Part shown: in pieces, positions 1 through 10,899 of the stretch
Layout of the letters: the number at the start of each line of letters is the position of its first letter
Numbering within the stretch: the first letter of the stretch is position 1
NCBI RefSeq assembly: GCF_900452865.1
Contig: NZ_UGOZ01000001.1
Coordinates: 1 to 64,000 of the forward strand
DNA: 64,000 nt
Origin: Legionella taurinensis
GTDB lineage: Bacteria > Pseudomonadota > Gammaproteobacteria > Legionellales > Legionellaceae
Direction: 5' to 3'
Notes under the pieces: model-generated
Database searches by the model: none
Seen by the model: the letters and a program-made list of their open reading frames with translations, nothing else
What the model was told of the DNA's origin: nothing
Program-made: the position numbers and the translations under genes

Positions 1-1359
1 GTGTCTGCGAACGTTTGGCAGAAATGTCTGGGGCTTCTGGAAGAGGAATACCCCCCACAGCAATTTAATACCTGGTTACGTCCCTTGCATGCGAAAGTGC
101 AGGACAACAGCCTTATTTTATTGGCACCCAACCGTTTTGTGGTCGACTGGGTCAATAAGCATTTTTTTGCACGAATAAGAGAACTGGCTACACAACTGGG
201 TGGCGAGTTGATTTCCGCTGTCAGTATTGAGATCGGCAGTAAACCGTCTGCTCAACCGGCTACCGCCACCACCGAACGAGAAACACCGGTTGCAGCCCCT
301 GTGAATAAAGTCATCCCCAAAAAAACCGCTGACTATAAAAACAGTTATTTAAATAAAAAATTTCATTTTGATACCTTTGTCGAGGGCAATTCAAACCAAC
401 TGGCTAGAGCCGCTTCCCTGCAAGTGGCAGAGCGTCCTGGCGACGCGTACAATCCGCTTTTTATTTATGGCGGTGTGGGCTTGGGTAAAACCCACCTGAT
501 GCATGCGATAGGCAATGCCATTTTAAAAAATAACCCTGAAGCCAAAGTGCTTTACCTTCATTCCGAACGGTTTGTGGCGGACATGGTAAAAGCCCTGCAA
601 ACCAATACCATCAATGAATTCAAACGGTTTTATCGTTCGTTGAATGCCCTGTTGATTGATGATATTCAGTTTTTTGCTGGAAAAGATCGTTCCCAGGAAG
701 AATTTTTTCATACGTTCAATGCCTTACTTGAAGGGCAGCAACAAATCATTCTCACCAGTGACCGTTATCCTAAAGAAATCGAAGGGGTGGAAGAGCGGCT
801 TAAATCTCGGTTTGGTTGGGGGTTGACCGTCGCTGTCGAACCACCCGAGCTTGAAACGCGAGTGGCCATTTTGATCAGTAAAGCGGAGCAATCCAATATT
901 GAATTGCCCTACGAAGTGGCTTTTTTTATTGCCAAACGCATACGTTCCAATGTTCGTGAGTTGGAAGGTGCTCTGCGTCGTGTCATCGCGAATGCCCATT
1001 TTACCGGCAAGTGCATTACCATCGATTTTGTTCATGATGCCTTGCGTGATCTGCTTGCTTTACAGGATAAGCTGGTCACGATTGAAAACATCCAGAAAAC
1101 TGTCGCTGAATACTACAAGGTCAAAGTGGCGGATTTATTATCCAAGCGTCGCAGCCGCTCCATTGCCAGACCAAGGCAGATGGCCATGGCTCTAGCTAAG
1201 GAATTAACCAATCACAGCCTCCCTGAAATAGGCGATCATTTTGGCGGCCGTGACCACACCACCGTCATTCATGCCTGCCGTAAAGTCAAAGAACTGGTGC
1301 AGATAGAAAATGATTTTGCTGAAGACTATAAAAATCTGTTACGTATTTTGTCTTCTTAA
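1..1359 (+). CDS. dnaA: Chromosomal replication initiator protein DnaA
   Basis: AAA+ ATPase that binds DnaA boxes at oriC, melts the origin and helps load the replicative helicase. The 452-residue protein has the normal family length. It shows an N-terminal interaction domain, a linker rich in Pro and Ala around residues 80-110, a Walker A motif GGVGLGKTH near residue 158, a Walker B segment LLIDDIQFF near 218, and the C-terminal DnaA-box helix-turn-helix signature [14 protein letters not shown]. The start is GTG at the first base of the window, so its promoter and any upstream oriC lie outside. dnaN follows after 12 bases, which suggests co-transcription of dnaA-dnaN-recF. Confidence 0.98.
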   Translation: MSANVWQKCLGLLEEEYPPQQFNTWLRPLHAKVQDNSLILLAPNRFVVDWVNKHFFARIRELATQLGGELISAVSIEIGSKPSAQPATATTERETPVAAPVNKVIPKKTADYKNSYLNKKFHFDTFVEGNSNQLARAASLQVAERPGDAYNPLFIYGGVGLGKTHLMHAIGNAILKNNPEAKVLYLHSERFVADMVKALQTNTINEFKRFYRSLNALLIDDIQFFAGKDRSQEEFFHTFNALLEGQQQIILTSDRYPKEIEGVEERLKSRFGWGLTVAVEPPELETRVAILISKAEQSNIELPYEVAFFIAKRIRSNVRELEGALRRVIANAHFTGKCITIDFVHDALRDLLALQDKLVTIENIQKTVAEYYKVKVADLLSKRRSRSIARPRQMAMALAKELTNHSLPEIGDHFGGRDHTTVIHACRKVKELVQIENDFAEDYKNLLRILSS

Positions 1360-1371
1360 CTGGAAAAAAAC

Positions 1372-2478
1372 ATGTTTCAACTGGCTATAGAAAAACGGAA
1401 ATTACTTCCTGCGTTATTAACAGTGGCTGGCGCTGTGGATAAACGGCAATCCCTTGCTATTTTGTCCAATATCCTTCTTTCGGTATCCAACGGCCGCCTG
1501 GTATTGACAGCAACCGATTTGGAAATTGAAATGTCTGCTGTGTTGGATTGTGATTCGGTTGACACCGCATCACAAATCACGGTGCAGGCAAAAAAACTGA
1601 TTGATATTATTCGCTCTCTGGATGATGATGCTGTTGCCGAGATTAAATTAGCCGCAGGTGCGGTTGCAATCAAATCGGGACGCAGCCAGTTTAAGTTGGC
1701 CACTTTGCCGGCGGATCAGTTCCCGGTGAATGATTTGGATAAAAGTGAGCTTGAGTTCATCATTCAGCGCGAGTCATTGATTCATCTGCTGCAATCCACC
1801 CATTTTGCCATGTCGCAGCAGGACGTTCGTGTTTTTCTTAACGGCTTGTTGCTGGATATCGATGGAGCCCATTTAACCACGGTGGCGACCGACGGTCACC
1901 GCATGGCCATTTGTAAGTTTCAATGTGATCATCATTTGCCTTCGCAGCGGTTTTTGTTGCCTCGCAAAGGTGTTCAGGAAATGCTCAGGTTGTTGGCTGC
2001 TGTTGCGGACGAGTCAATTGTCGTAACGGCTGGAAAAGGTCATTTTCGTTTAGTGACGGAACAATACACTTTTTCGACTAAACTGATTGAAGCGCGCTTC
2101 CCCCCTTACACCAAAGCGATTCCAACGGATCAGGACAAGTTTGTATTGATTGACCGGGACATCCTCAAACGATCGTTGTCTCGAATTGCTATTCTGGCTA
2201 ATGAAAAATCACGTGCGGTGCTTATTCACATTCAAGCCAGTTCGCTCACGTTGATTGCCAATAATCAGGAGCAAGAAGAGGCCAGTGAATTGCTTGAAGC
2301 CCACGTGGATGGTCAGGAACTCAAGATTGGGATCAATGCGGGTTATTTATTGGATGTATTGGCTTATTTACCTGACGGACTTGTTCGATTATCCATGTCT
2401 ACAACGGACAAGAGTATTCTGGTTGAGTCATTGCAGGACGCCAATTACCAATACATCATTATGCCCATGAAGTTATGA
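1372..2478 (+). CDS. dnaN: DNA polymerase III subunit beta (sliding clamp)
   Basis: Ring-shaped processivity clamp that tethers DNA polymerase III to DNA. The length of 368 residues and the C-terminal end YIIMPMKL are typical of the family, and three clamp-fold repeats fit this size. The gene follows dnaA by 12 bases, and its stop codon overlaps the recF start in an ATGA arrangement, indicating translational coupling. A perfect DnaA-box sequence (TGTGGATAA, 1434-1442) lies in the 5' coding region where it encodes the conserved AVDKR stretch, so it may simply reflect coding constraint. Confidence 0.98.
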   Translation: MFQLAIEKRKLLPALLTVAGAVDKRQSLAILSNILLSVSNGRLVLTATDLEIEMSAVLDCDSVDTASQITVQAKKLIDIIRSLDDDAVAEIKLAAGAVAIKSGRSQFKLATLPADQFPVNDLDKSELEFIIQRESLIHLLQSTHFAMSQQDVRVFLNGLLLDIDGAHLTTVATDGHRMAICKFQCDHHLPSQRFLLPRKGVQEMLRLLAAVADESIVVTAGKGHFRLVTEQYTFSTKLIEARFPPYTKAIPTDQDKFVLIDRDILKRSLSRIAILANEKSRAVLIHIQASSLTLIANNQEQEEASELLEAHVDGQELKIGINAGYLLDVLAYLPDGLVRLSMSTTDKSILVESLQDANYQYIIMPMKL

Positions 2479-3533
2479 TTCTCAGTGAATTGCATGTTCA
2501 TAATCTTCGTAACCTGCAGCCGTTGCGTGTGAATTTGCATCCTCACCTCACTCTTGTTACTGGTCTCAACGGCAGTGGTAAAACCTCCTTCCTTGAGGCC
2601 CTCTATTTATTGGGTAATGGTCATTCATTCAGAGCCCGTGAAATTTCCAGTCTCGTAACTTATCAGCAGTCTGCTTTGTCTGTGTTTACTAAAACAGCCG
2701 ATGAGCAGACGGTTTCGATCAGTAAATCCCTGTCCGCACCCACCGTCGTAAAGATCAATGGCACCCCCTGTTTGGCCAGTAGTCAGCTCGCCTACCTTTT
2801 ACCAACGCAAATTTTTTATCAGGACATCTTTCAAATCATTGATTCAGGTCCAGCGGTTCGCCGCACTGTGTTGGATTGGGGATTGTTTCACGTGGAACAC
2901 ACTTACCATGGGTTATGGAAAAATTATCGTCGGGCTTTAAAACAAAGGAACAGTTTACTCAAACAGCAGGCTTCCGTGCAGCAATTTGCTCCCTGGGATA
3001 AGCTTTTATCTGATTTGGCGAATGACTTGCATGATTTACGCACCCGTTATGTGCTTAAGCTCAATGAGCGCTTCAAATCAATATTAGCTGCGTTTTCCGA
3101 TCTGTCCTGTCAACTGAATTATTACAAGGGGTGGGATAGAAAGCAGGAGGATATACCGCTGAGTTCTATTCTCGAAGCGACATTAGCGGCTGATCGTCAG
3201 CGGCAGTTTACCCATTACGGGCCGCACCATGCCGACATGATGCTGACTATTGATGAGCACAAAGCGCGGTTCCATCTTTCACGGGGACAGCAAAAGATGG
3301 TTCTTTTTGCACTAAAACTGGCTCAGGCTGAATTGGTATCCCGGCATTGCATTCATCTGATTGATGACATCAACGCCGAACTGGATCCAACCCACCTCTC
3401 CCGGCTTATTGAGTACATCAAAACCAATGGCTCACAATTTATTATTACTTCAAACACGTCGGGATGGTTTACCGATTTTTTTCAAGAACATCATTATCAA
3501 CTCATTACTCTCCAACAAGGTCAGCAGATATAG
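2475..3533 (+). CDS. recF: DNA replication and repair protein RecF
   Basis: SMC-like ATPase that helps load RecA at gaps during recombinational repair. The 352-residue protein shows Walker A GLNGSGKTS near residue 30, an ABC-type signature LSRGQQKMVL near residue 272, and the Walker B segment HLIDDINAELD near 295, all in the expected order. The ATG start overlaps the dnaN stop (ATGA). A parS palindrome lies within the reading frame at 2884-2899. The intergenic stretch after the stop carries a second parS and the gyrB promoter. Confidence 0.97.
   Translation: MILSELHVHNLRNLQPLRVNLHPHLTLVTGLNGSGKTSFLEALYLLGNGHSFRAREISSLVTYQQSALSVFTKTADEQTVSISKSLSAPTVVKINGTPCLASSQLAYLLPTQIFYQDIFQIIDSGPAVRRTVLDWGLFHVEHTYHGLWKNYRRALKQRNSLLKQQASVQQFAPWDKLLSDLANDLHDLRTRYVLKLNERFKSILAAFSDLSCQLNYYKGWDRKQEDIPLSSILEATLAADRQRQFTHYGPHHADMMLTIDEHKARFHLSRGQQKMVLFALKLAQAELVSRHCIHLIDDINAELDPTHLSRLIEYIKTNGSQFIITSNTSGWFTDFFQEHHYQLITLQQGQQI
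2884..2899. promoter_or_regulatory. parS: parS site inside recF (ParB binding)
   Basis: The 16-base sequence TGTTTCACGTGGAACA is the reverse complement of the classical Bacillus/Pseudomonas parS sequence and deviates from a perfect palindrome at a single position. It lies inside recF, where it encodes LFHVEH. Its proximity to dnaA and to a second copy at 3573 makes a functional chromosome-partition site very likely. Confidence 0.85.
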
Positions 3534-3572
3534 ACACGGTGTAGTCAATTGACGGTGCCTCTTGCAACGCCA

Positions 3573-3588
3573 TGTTTCACGTGAAACA
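3573..3588. promoter_or_regulatory. parS: parS site between recF and gyrB (ParB binding)
   Basis: TGTTTCACGTGAAACA is a perfect 16-base palindrome and matches the universal parS consensus. It lies in the recF-gyrB intergenic region, 36 bases before the first gyrB -10 element. ParB would bind here, spread along the DNA and recruit ParA and SMC for origin segregation. Confidence 0.92.
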
Positions 3589-3600
3589 AATCAACGCAAC

Positions 3601-6111
<2,511 letters not shown>

Positions 6112-6141
6112 AGGGAAGAGGTAACACAGACAGTGTGAAGG

Positions 6142-6183
6142 GGATAGGTGAATCACTCGGAGGAAGCCAGAATCACCTATTCC
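6142..6183 (+). terminator. Hairpin downstream of gyrB, possible terminator
   Basis: The arms GGATAGGTGAATC and GAATCACCTATTCC pair across a loop of about 15 bases, 30 bases after the gyrB stop. There is no clean T tract after the stem, so it may be a weak terminator or an mRNA-end stabiliser. Confidence 0.4.
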
Positions 6184-6452
6184 TTTCCAAAAAAGCCGCA
6201 TCCTTACGGCGAAGCACATCCATTGTGCTGGTCCCTTGTTTGACTTCCTGTCAGACAATCCGTGTCATCCTTTGAATCAAGTATTACCCAGGACACTAAA
6301 AAAGTCTTGATGTTTACTTCTCTATCCGTTGTAAGAAATATCTCAAAAAACAGTTTGTTCCATCTTAGGGCAGCAGTGATTAACTGCATTGATTTGATTA
6401 AAGTTGTTTGAAGGCAGCATTGCAGGGAAAACAGTACAGGAGTGAGTGGGTA

Positions 6453-6476
6453 GATACCGCGGCAAGCCGCGGTATC
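6453..6476. repeat. REP-like palindrome
   Basis: GATACCGCGGC and GCCGCGGTATC form an 11-base perfect stem separated by only AA (a CAAG tetraloop in practice). It lies 15 bases beyond the end of the minus-strand CaaX gene. Very GC-rich perfect stems like this are typical of dispersed extragenic palindromes. Without a T tract, terminator function is uncertain. Confidence 0.5.
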
Positions 6477-6491
6477 CCTGCGGAGAGGGGA

Positions 6492-7115
6492 TTAAATCAA
6501 AATGCAACAACCCTTTTGATGTTCATCGTCAGATGAAGGGTTGTCGTCAAGTAAACTCACCTCTTCCTCTTCCTGTTTGGATTTTGCAACCATGAGCTTG
6601 CCAAATTTTTGATTAATCGTTTTAAAAACATCGCCCGTGGGTTGAACGGATAAAATCCTGAGGCCTTTGGCAATCTCGGTATGAGACGCAGGGGAGTTGA
6701 CGAGGCAATGGGCAATTTGCTCTTCCTTACCGGCAAGGCGGTGTTGCACGAGGGCGGCATGTTCATTGTATAAATCAACATTCAGTTCGTCACCGATAAA
6801 TACCCGTCCGGGGTTTTTGTTTCTAGTGTCTGTAATGGAGTCAAGACGACGACAGACTTCCAGTGCTCTTGAAAAAGAAGCATGAAAACAGTGGGTGGTT
6901 TGCAGGGTGGGGTTACGCAGCGCGTCGCTCAAGTGGGTTAACTCTTTAAGATCGGTTCGGTTCGACAACATATGAAAAATCAGTTGTCGTTGTTCACCAT
7001 CAGACAGCGTGTCCAACGATTCCCGGCTGGCAATCAGTGAATCCTCATCATCCAGAAGCGCCGTGGCGTCAGTGGGCTTAAAATTGCGTAATTGTTCTGG
7101 TGTGTACTTTGGCAT
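6492..7115 (-). CDS. Orphan protein with C-terminal CaaX prenylation motif, candidate effector
   Basis: The 207-residue product is soluble, with no signal peptide or membrane segment. It ends in KGCCILI, so the last four residues CILI form a CaaX box and the preceding Cys is a possible palmitoylation site. A Gln/Glu/Ser/Asp-rich tail (residues about 180-200) precedes the box, as in host small GTPases and prenylated Legionella effectors. The start was placed at ATG 7115 because AAGGAG lies 8 bases upstream; the open frame extends 40 codons further but lacks such a site. No enzymatic domain is recognised. From memory, the effector gene ravA occupies the matching place beside hfq in L. pneumophila; homology is untested. 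Confidence 0.75.
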   Translation of the reverse strand: MPKYTPEQLRNFKPTDATALLDDEDSLIASRESLDTLSDGEQRQLIFHMLSNRTDLKELTHLSDALRNPTLQTTHCFHASFSRALEVCRRLDSITDTRNKNPGRVFIGDELNVDLYNEHAALVQHRLAGKEEQIAHCLVNSPASHTEIAKGLRILSVQPTGDVFKTINQKFGKLMVAKSKQEEEEVSLLDDNPSSDDEHQKGCCILI

Positions 7116-7291
7116 GGAATACTCCTTGTATTGATGCACAGATGGTAGATTAACGGTCAACAACGAGTGTAGCAGGCGAAACTGGTCTATCCAACAGGCC
7201 ATAAAAATTAATCCCTGTCGATGCCTTATTAACAAACCGGTCGCTCATAATTAATTCATTTAGTCTTAAAGTATTCTTAGTGAATGCCGAC

Positions 7292-7297
7292 TATACT
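7292..7297 (+). promoter_or_regulatory. Possible -10 element for hfq
   Basis: TATACT lies 43 bases before the hfq start in the 225-base divergent region shared with the CaaX gene. No good -35 hexamer is spaced correctly, so the assignment is tentative. Confidence 0.3.
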
Positions 7298-7340
7298 TGT
7301 GAATGTGGTTGCCTTAAAAAACAAGAACAAGGAGAAGGCA

Positions 7341-7589
7341 ATGTCTAATAAAAATCACTTACTGCAGGATCCCTTTCTGAATGAACTTCGTAAGGAAAAG
7401 GTGCCGGTGTCGGTTTTTTTAGTCAATGGCATTAAATTACATGGACTGATTGATTCTTTTGATCAATACGTGGTGATGTTAAAAAACTCCGTCACGCAAA
7501 TGGTTTATAAACACGCTATTTCGACGGTGGTTCCGTCACGAATGGTTAAAGTGCCCACTGGTGATGAGGATGAAAATGTGGCAGACTGA
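7341..7589 (+). CDS. hfq: RNA chaperone Hfq
   Basis: Sm-like hexameric RNA chaperone that pairs small RNAs with mRNAs. The protein has 82 residues. Sm1 spans roughly residues 15-45 ([21 protein letters not shown]) and Sm2 contains the diagnostic YKHAIST near residue 56. The start at 7341 was chosen because AAGGAG lies upstream with good spacing and [14 protein letters not shown] is the usual N-terminus; a longer open frame upstream has no support. The short acidic tail (DEDENVAD) is normal. hflX follows 29 bases later, the usual order. Confidence 0.97.
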   Translation: MSNKNHLLQDPFLNELRKEKVPVSVFLVNGIKLHGLIDSFDQYVVMLKNSVTQMVYKHAISTVVPSRMVKVPTGDEDENVAD

Positions 7590-7618
7590 CACCCTTTCAA
7601 CGTGGTGGAATTGACGTA

Positions 7619-8893
7619 TTGTTTGAACGACCGCAAGGTGGCGAGCGCGCTATTCTGGTGCAACTGGCGCTTCCCGGGGTGGATGCCGGCAGGGCTTTAG
7701 ATGAATTTAAAGAGTTGGCGGTATCGGCTCAGGCTGAAGTGATCGCTTGCGTAACCGGCGCCCGCGCTACCCCTGAGGCCCGGTATTATGTTGGCCTTGG
7801 CAAAGCGGAAGAAATTCAGGAGTTGGTTCAGGCCGAACAAGCGGAACTGGTTTTAGTCAATCATGAGTTGTCGCCATCCCAGGAACGAAATCTTGAACGG
7901 CTTTTTCAATGCCGGGTCGTGGACAGGAGCGGTTTGATCCTTGATATTTTTGCTCAACGCGCTCGTACCTTTGAAGGGAAGCTTCAGGTTGAACTCGCGC
8001 AATTACAGCATATTTCGACACGGCTCATCCGCGGCTGGACCCACCTTGAGCGCCAAAAGGGCGGTATCGGTTTGCGTGGCCCAGGTGAGACTCAGCTTGA
8101 AACCGATCGGCGCTTGTTGCGTGAGCGCATCAAATACATTAATAAACGCCTTGAAAAGGTCAGACGCAGCCGCGATCAGAACCGTCGCGCTCGTCAAAAA
8201 GCAGCGCTTAAAACCGTTTCCCTGGTGGGTTATACCAATGCAGGCAAATCCACCCTGTTCAATGCGCTGACGGGCGGCCACAGTTATGCAGCCGATCAGT
8301 TGTTTGCGACCCTGGATCCGACCATGCGTAAATTGGATATCCCGGGCTCCTCACCCATTATCCTGGCCGATACGGTCGGATTTATCCGTGACCTACCCCA
8401 TGATCTGGTGGAAGCATTCCGTGCTACGCTGGAGGAGACGGCGGAAGCTGATTTATTACTGCATGTGATTGATATTGCCGATCCGAATTGGCGCGATACC
8501 GTGTTTGCCGTGCAGCAGGTTTTGAAAGAAATCGGTGTTGATGACATTCCCATTATCCAGGTCTTTAATAAAATTGACCAGCATGAAGACTGGCAGCCGA
8601 AACTGGATATGCAGGAAGGCAATTGCAAAGTCTGGCTTTCAGCTAAAACCGGTGAAGGATTGGATTTAGTGATCAAAGCCGTGGCTACCCTGTTGCATGG
8701 GGATATTATTGAAGAAACGGTCAGTCTTGGACCGGACCAGGCCAAATTGCGTGCCCAACTCTATCAGATGGGCGCGGTGACAGATGAAATAAGCAAGGAA
8801 GAAGGGGGATGGCAACTGACCATCAAAATGACGCAAAGCCAGAAAGAGCGTTTGTTTACCCCCAAAAGTGATAACCTGGAAGCAGAGTATTAG
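7619..8893 (+). CDS. hflX: Ribosome-associated GTPase HflX
   Basis: GTPase that binds the 50S subunit and splits stalled ribosomes under stress. The 424-residue protein has the N-terminal HflX domain with the family motif GPGETQLETDRR, a coiled region, and then the G domain: G1 GYTNAGKST near residue 205, G3 DTVGFIRDLP near 251, and G4 FNKID near 320. The start is TTG at 7619, the codon that gives the standard N-terminus (MFERPQGGERAILV). It is probably co-transcribed with hfq. Its 3' end overlaps the convergent thioredoxin-like gene by 4 bases. Confidence 0.95.
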   Translation: MFERPQGGERAILVQLALPGVDAGRALDEFKELAVSAQAEVIACVTGARATPEARYYVGLGKAEEIQELVQAEQAELVLVNHELSPSQERNLERLFQCRVVDRSGLILDIFAQRARTFEGKLQVELAQLQHISTRLIRGWTHLERQKGGIGLRGPGETQLETDRRLLRERIKYINKRLEKVRRSRDQNRRARQKAALKTVSLVGYTNAGKSTLFNALTGGHSYAADQLFATLDPTMRKLDIPGSSPIILADTVGFIRDLPHDLVEAFRATLEETAEADLLLHVIDIADPNWRDTVFAVQQVLKEIGVDDIPIIQVFNKIDQHEDWQPKLDMQEGNCKVWLSAKTGEGLDLVIKAVATLLHGDIIEETVSLGPDQAKLRAQLYQMGAVTDEISKEEGGWQLTIKMTQSQKERLFTPKSDNLEAEY

Positions 8894-9339
8894 CTGCCAC
8901 GGATGATTTCCCTTAAGGTATCTAGGGTTTGACTGCCGTACAAGGCGGTCATGAATTCGCCTCGGGGATTAAAAACAAACGTCACCGGCACGCCGCGAAT
9001 ATCACCCAGTTCGAGGGAGTGGCGCGGATCCTTTTGCAGGCTGGGGTAATGAATACGGTATTGTTTGATTAAAAGCCGCTGTTCAGCCAGAGATAAGCCC
9101 TCATAATTGACTGCAAACAGAGCCACCCGGTCTTTTTCTATCCGGTAAAACCGATTGAATTCCTGAATTTCGTCGACGCAGGGCTGGCACCAGCTCGCCC
9201 AGTAGTTAATCATGATCCACTTGCCTTTAAGATCATTAAAGGAAATGTTTCTGCCTTGAATATCGGTTAATACGACGCCCGCCTGTACCCAGTGACTTAA
9301 AAGCAATAGGACAAGAACAAGGGATTTTTTGAGTGACAT
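8890..9339 (-). CDS. TlpA/ResA-like thioredoxin, periplasmic
   Basis: Predicted periplasmic thiol-disulfide protein of 149 residues. The start at 9339 gives a clear signal peptide or anchor (MSLKKSLVLVLLLLSHWVQA); an upstream extension of 45 codons is possible but would bury the signal. The catalytic motif WASWCQPC and the cis-Pro loop GVPVTF are both present, so the fold and the active site are complete. Such proteins reduce apocytochromes or other envelope thiols. The partner is not apparent from the neighbourhood. Confidence 0.85.
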   Translation of the reverse strand: MSLKKSLVLVLLLLSHWVQAGVVLTDIQGRNISFNDLKGKWIMINYWASWCQPCVDEIQEFNRFYRIEKDRVALFAVNYEGLSLAEQRLLIKQYRIHYPSLQKDPRHSLELGDIRGVPVTFVFNPRGEFMTALYGSQTLDTLREIIRGS

Positions 9340-9553
9340 GGCCAAAATTCCGGGATAAAAAAACATCTTATCATAATTTTTCAACAGGCATTCAAGGGGA
9401 AAAAAACGCGCATCAGTTTGAATGATGTTGTACGAAGTCTCACAAGCAAGCGATGGCCTGAGGTACCTGTGCAACTAACCCGGATTACCCATTTAATAAT
9501 CCATTAAGGTTCCCGATTTATAATTGAGCTAATTTAACTCCTTGTCTGCCGAT

Positions 9554-10834
9554 ATGCCTGCTATTGAAATCACTAAAGGTCTGTTTGATGCTCTGAATCA
9601 TTCAACCAATCTGAATCAAGTTAAAAACAAACCCAATGAACGCAAAAATAAAATGAAGGGCGCTCTGGTCGCTGAAGTTCCCGCTAAACCCATCGATTAT
9701 GATAACCCACTTGACAAGGACGGTGAGTTCGAGCGGATAAAAAGCGGGGAATATCAAACGAAACTGTATCAATTTACTTACGACAATTACGCGGCTATCT
9801 TTCAATATAAGAATCAGCCTGTTTCCGATTATGAGGTTCATCCGTTACTCAATAGACCAGGGCTTCGTTGTTCCGCTGCGGTCGCCACTGATCGGTCAGG
9901 GGACACCATAGAGCTTCATATCAATTTCGTAGGCACCATCGATTTTGCTTCCAAACACGCTGATATTGACGATGGTGGCCCAGGACAGGAAACATTAAAG
10001 AAACATGAAAAAGAGTTGATTAATAAAGTCAATGACATGGTGTTGGCGCTTTCCAAGCAACACCCCGACAAGAAAATACGATTAAGGGTAGCCGGACATA
10101 GTCTTGGCGGTGCCTTAGCCAAAGGGTTTGTTCACACCATTCAACGAGCCTGCATTGCCCAGGAAGAAGGCGGTCGGGATGCAATTATGACCAGGATTAG
10201 TGATGCTGGATTTAAACACAGCGATGAGGCGCGATTAAGGAAAAAATTAAATTCGGATAAAGAAAAATTTAAAAATATGACAGGGTTAAGCCAAATCTCT
10301 GGTGTAACATTGTATGCCCTAGGCTCCCCGGGTGTCAGTAGGGCCACCGATGAAGATGCGACGGCATTAAGCCATGCTCATGATCGTGATTTTATAAGGG
10401 TTTATAACCACTGCGAAGAGGGTGACATCACCCGTCGATTTGGTGAGTCTGAATTCTTATCAGGCCGATACGGCAAACCCAATGTCAAAGTTAATAAAGC
10501 CATCCGCTATGAAGGCGAGGTGGACGAATACCGGAAAGGAAAAGTGCAGTCCCTGCCTTTTCCTGGTATGACCAGAACCGTAATGGCTAAACATAATCTG
10601 ACGGTGTTGGCTGAAAATCATAAACGAGCGCTGGATATTACCGCTTTAATGTCTGAGAAAGCCGAAGAGAAATTTGATTTTTCCGTGTTACACTGGGCAC
10701 TTTTTAAAGAGGCTTTTACCTTGGCGAGCATTATTTCAGTGATAATTAATAAAACGCCGCTGGCACAGGAAGAGTCATTCTTTTATTCCTACCCTGAAGA
10801 AGATGTTGCTTTACCAGTGTTTGGCAAGCCTTAA
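9554..10834 (+). CDS. Class 3-type lipase/hydrolase with GHSLGG motif, candidate effector
   Basis: About 426 residues, with the nucleophile elbow VAGHSLGGALAKGF near residue 180, typical of class 3 lipases and related alpha/beta hydrolases. A later region (LYALGSPGVSRATDED) resembles the segment of that family carrying the catalytic Asp, and a His-rich tail follows. There is no signal peptide, so an extracellular role would need a leaderless export route such as Dot/Icm. ATG 9554 was preferred to TTG 9542; neither has a clear ribosome-binding site. It converges on plcC with a shared terminator, and both are predicted lipid hydrolases. Substrate unknown. Confidence 0.7.
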   Translation: MPAIEITKGLFDALNHSTNLNQVKNKPNERKNKMKGALVAEVPAKPIDYDNPLDKDGEFERIKSGEYQTKLYQFTYDNYAAIFQYKNQPVSDYEVHPLLNRPGLRCSAAVATDRSGDTIELHINFVGTIDFASKHADIDDGGPGQETLKKHEKELINKVNDMVLALSKQHPDKKIRLRVAGHSLGGALAKGFVHTIQRACIAQEEGGRDAIMTRISDAGFKHSDEARLRKKLNSDKEKFKNMTGLSQISGVTLYALGSPGVSRATDEDATALSHAHDRDFIRVYNHCEEGDITRRFGESEFLSGRYGKPNVKVNKAIRYEGEVDEYRKGKVQSLPFPGMTRTVMAKHNLTVLAENHKRALDITALMSEKAEEKFDFSVLHWALFKEAFTLASIISVIINKTPLAQEESFFYSYPEEDVALPVFGKP

Positions 10835-10850
10835 GCTGGCTGCCTGACAG

Positions 10851-10874
10851 AAGGGCGATGCAGGCATCGCCCTT
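10851..10874. terminator. Bidirectional terminator between lipase gene and plcC
   Basis: AAGGGCGATG and CATCGCCCTT form a 10-base perfect stem with a CAGG loop, placed between two convergent stop codons. The stem ends in TT followed by TC on the plus strand, giving a short T run in that direction. Confidence 0.65.
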
Positions 10875-10899
10875 TCGGTATGCAGGTGCCGCTCGCAGA

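Larger units (their letters stand above)
6112..6491. other. 380-base intergenic region after gyrB
   Basis: No convincing gene is seen between the gyrB stop and the stop of the CaaX protein gene. The stretch holds two strong hairpins (6142-6183 and 6453-6476). A 61-codon open frame on the minus strand (6204-6389) has no ribosome-binding site and no recognisable motif. Confidence 0.6.

Noticed and set aside
1434-1442. Perfect DnaA box TGTGGATAA in dnaN as part of oriC
   Set aside because: It is a single copy and encodes the conserved AVDKR segment of DnaN, with no cluster of boxes or AT-rich melting region nearby.
6204-6389. 61-codon minus-strand ORF after gyrB
   Set aside because: No ribosome-binding site, no recognised motif, and it lies in a hairpin-bearing spacer.
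8003-8745. Long minus-strand ORFs inside hflX
   Set aside because: They are shadows of the GTPase coding frame with no motifs or start signals.
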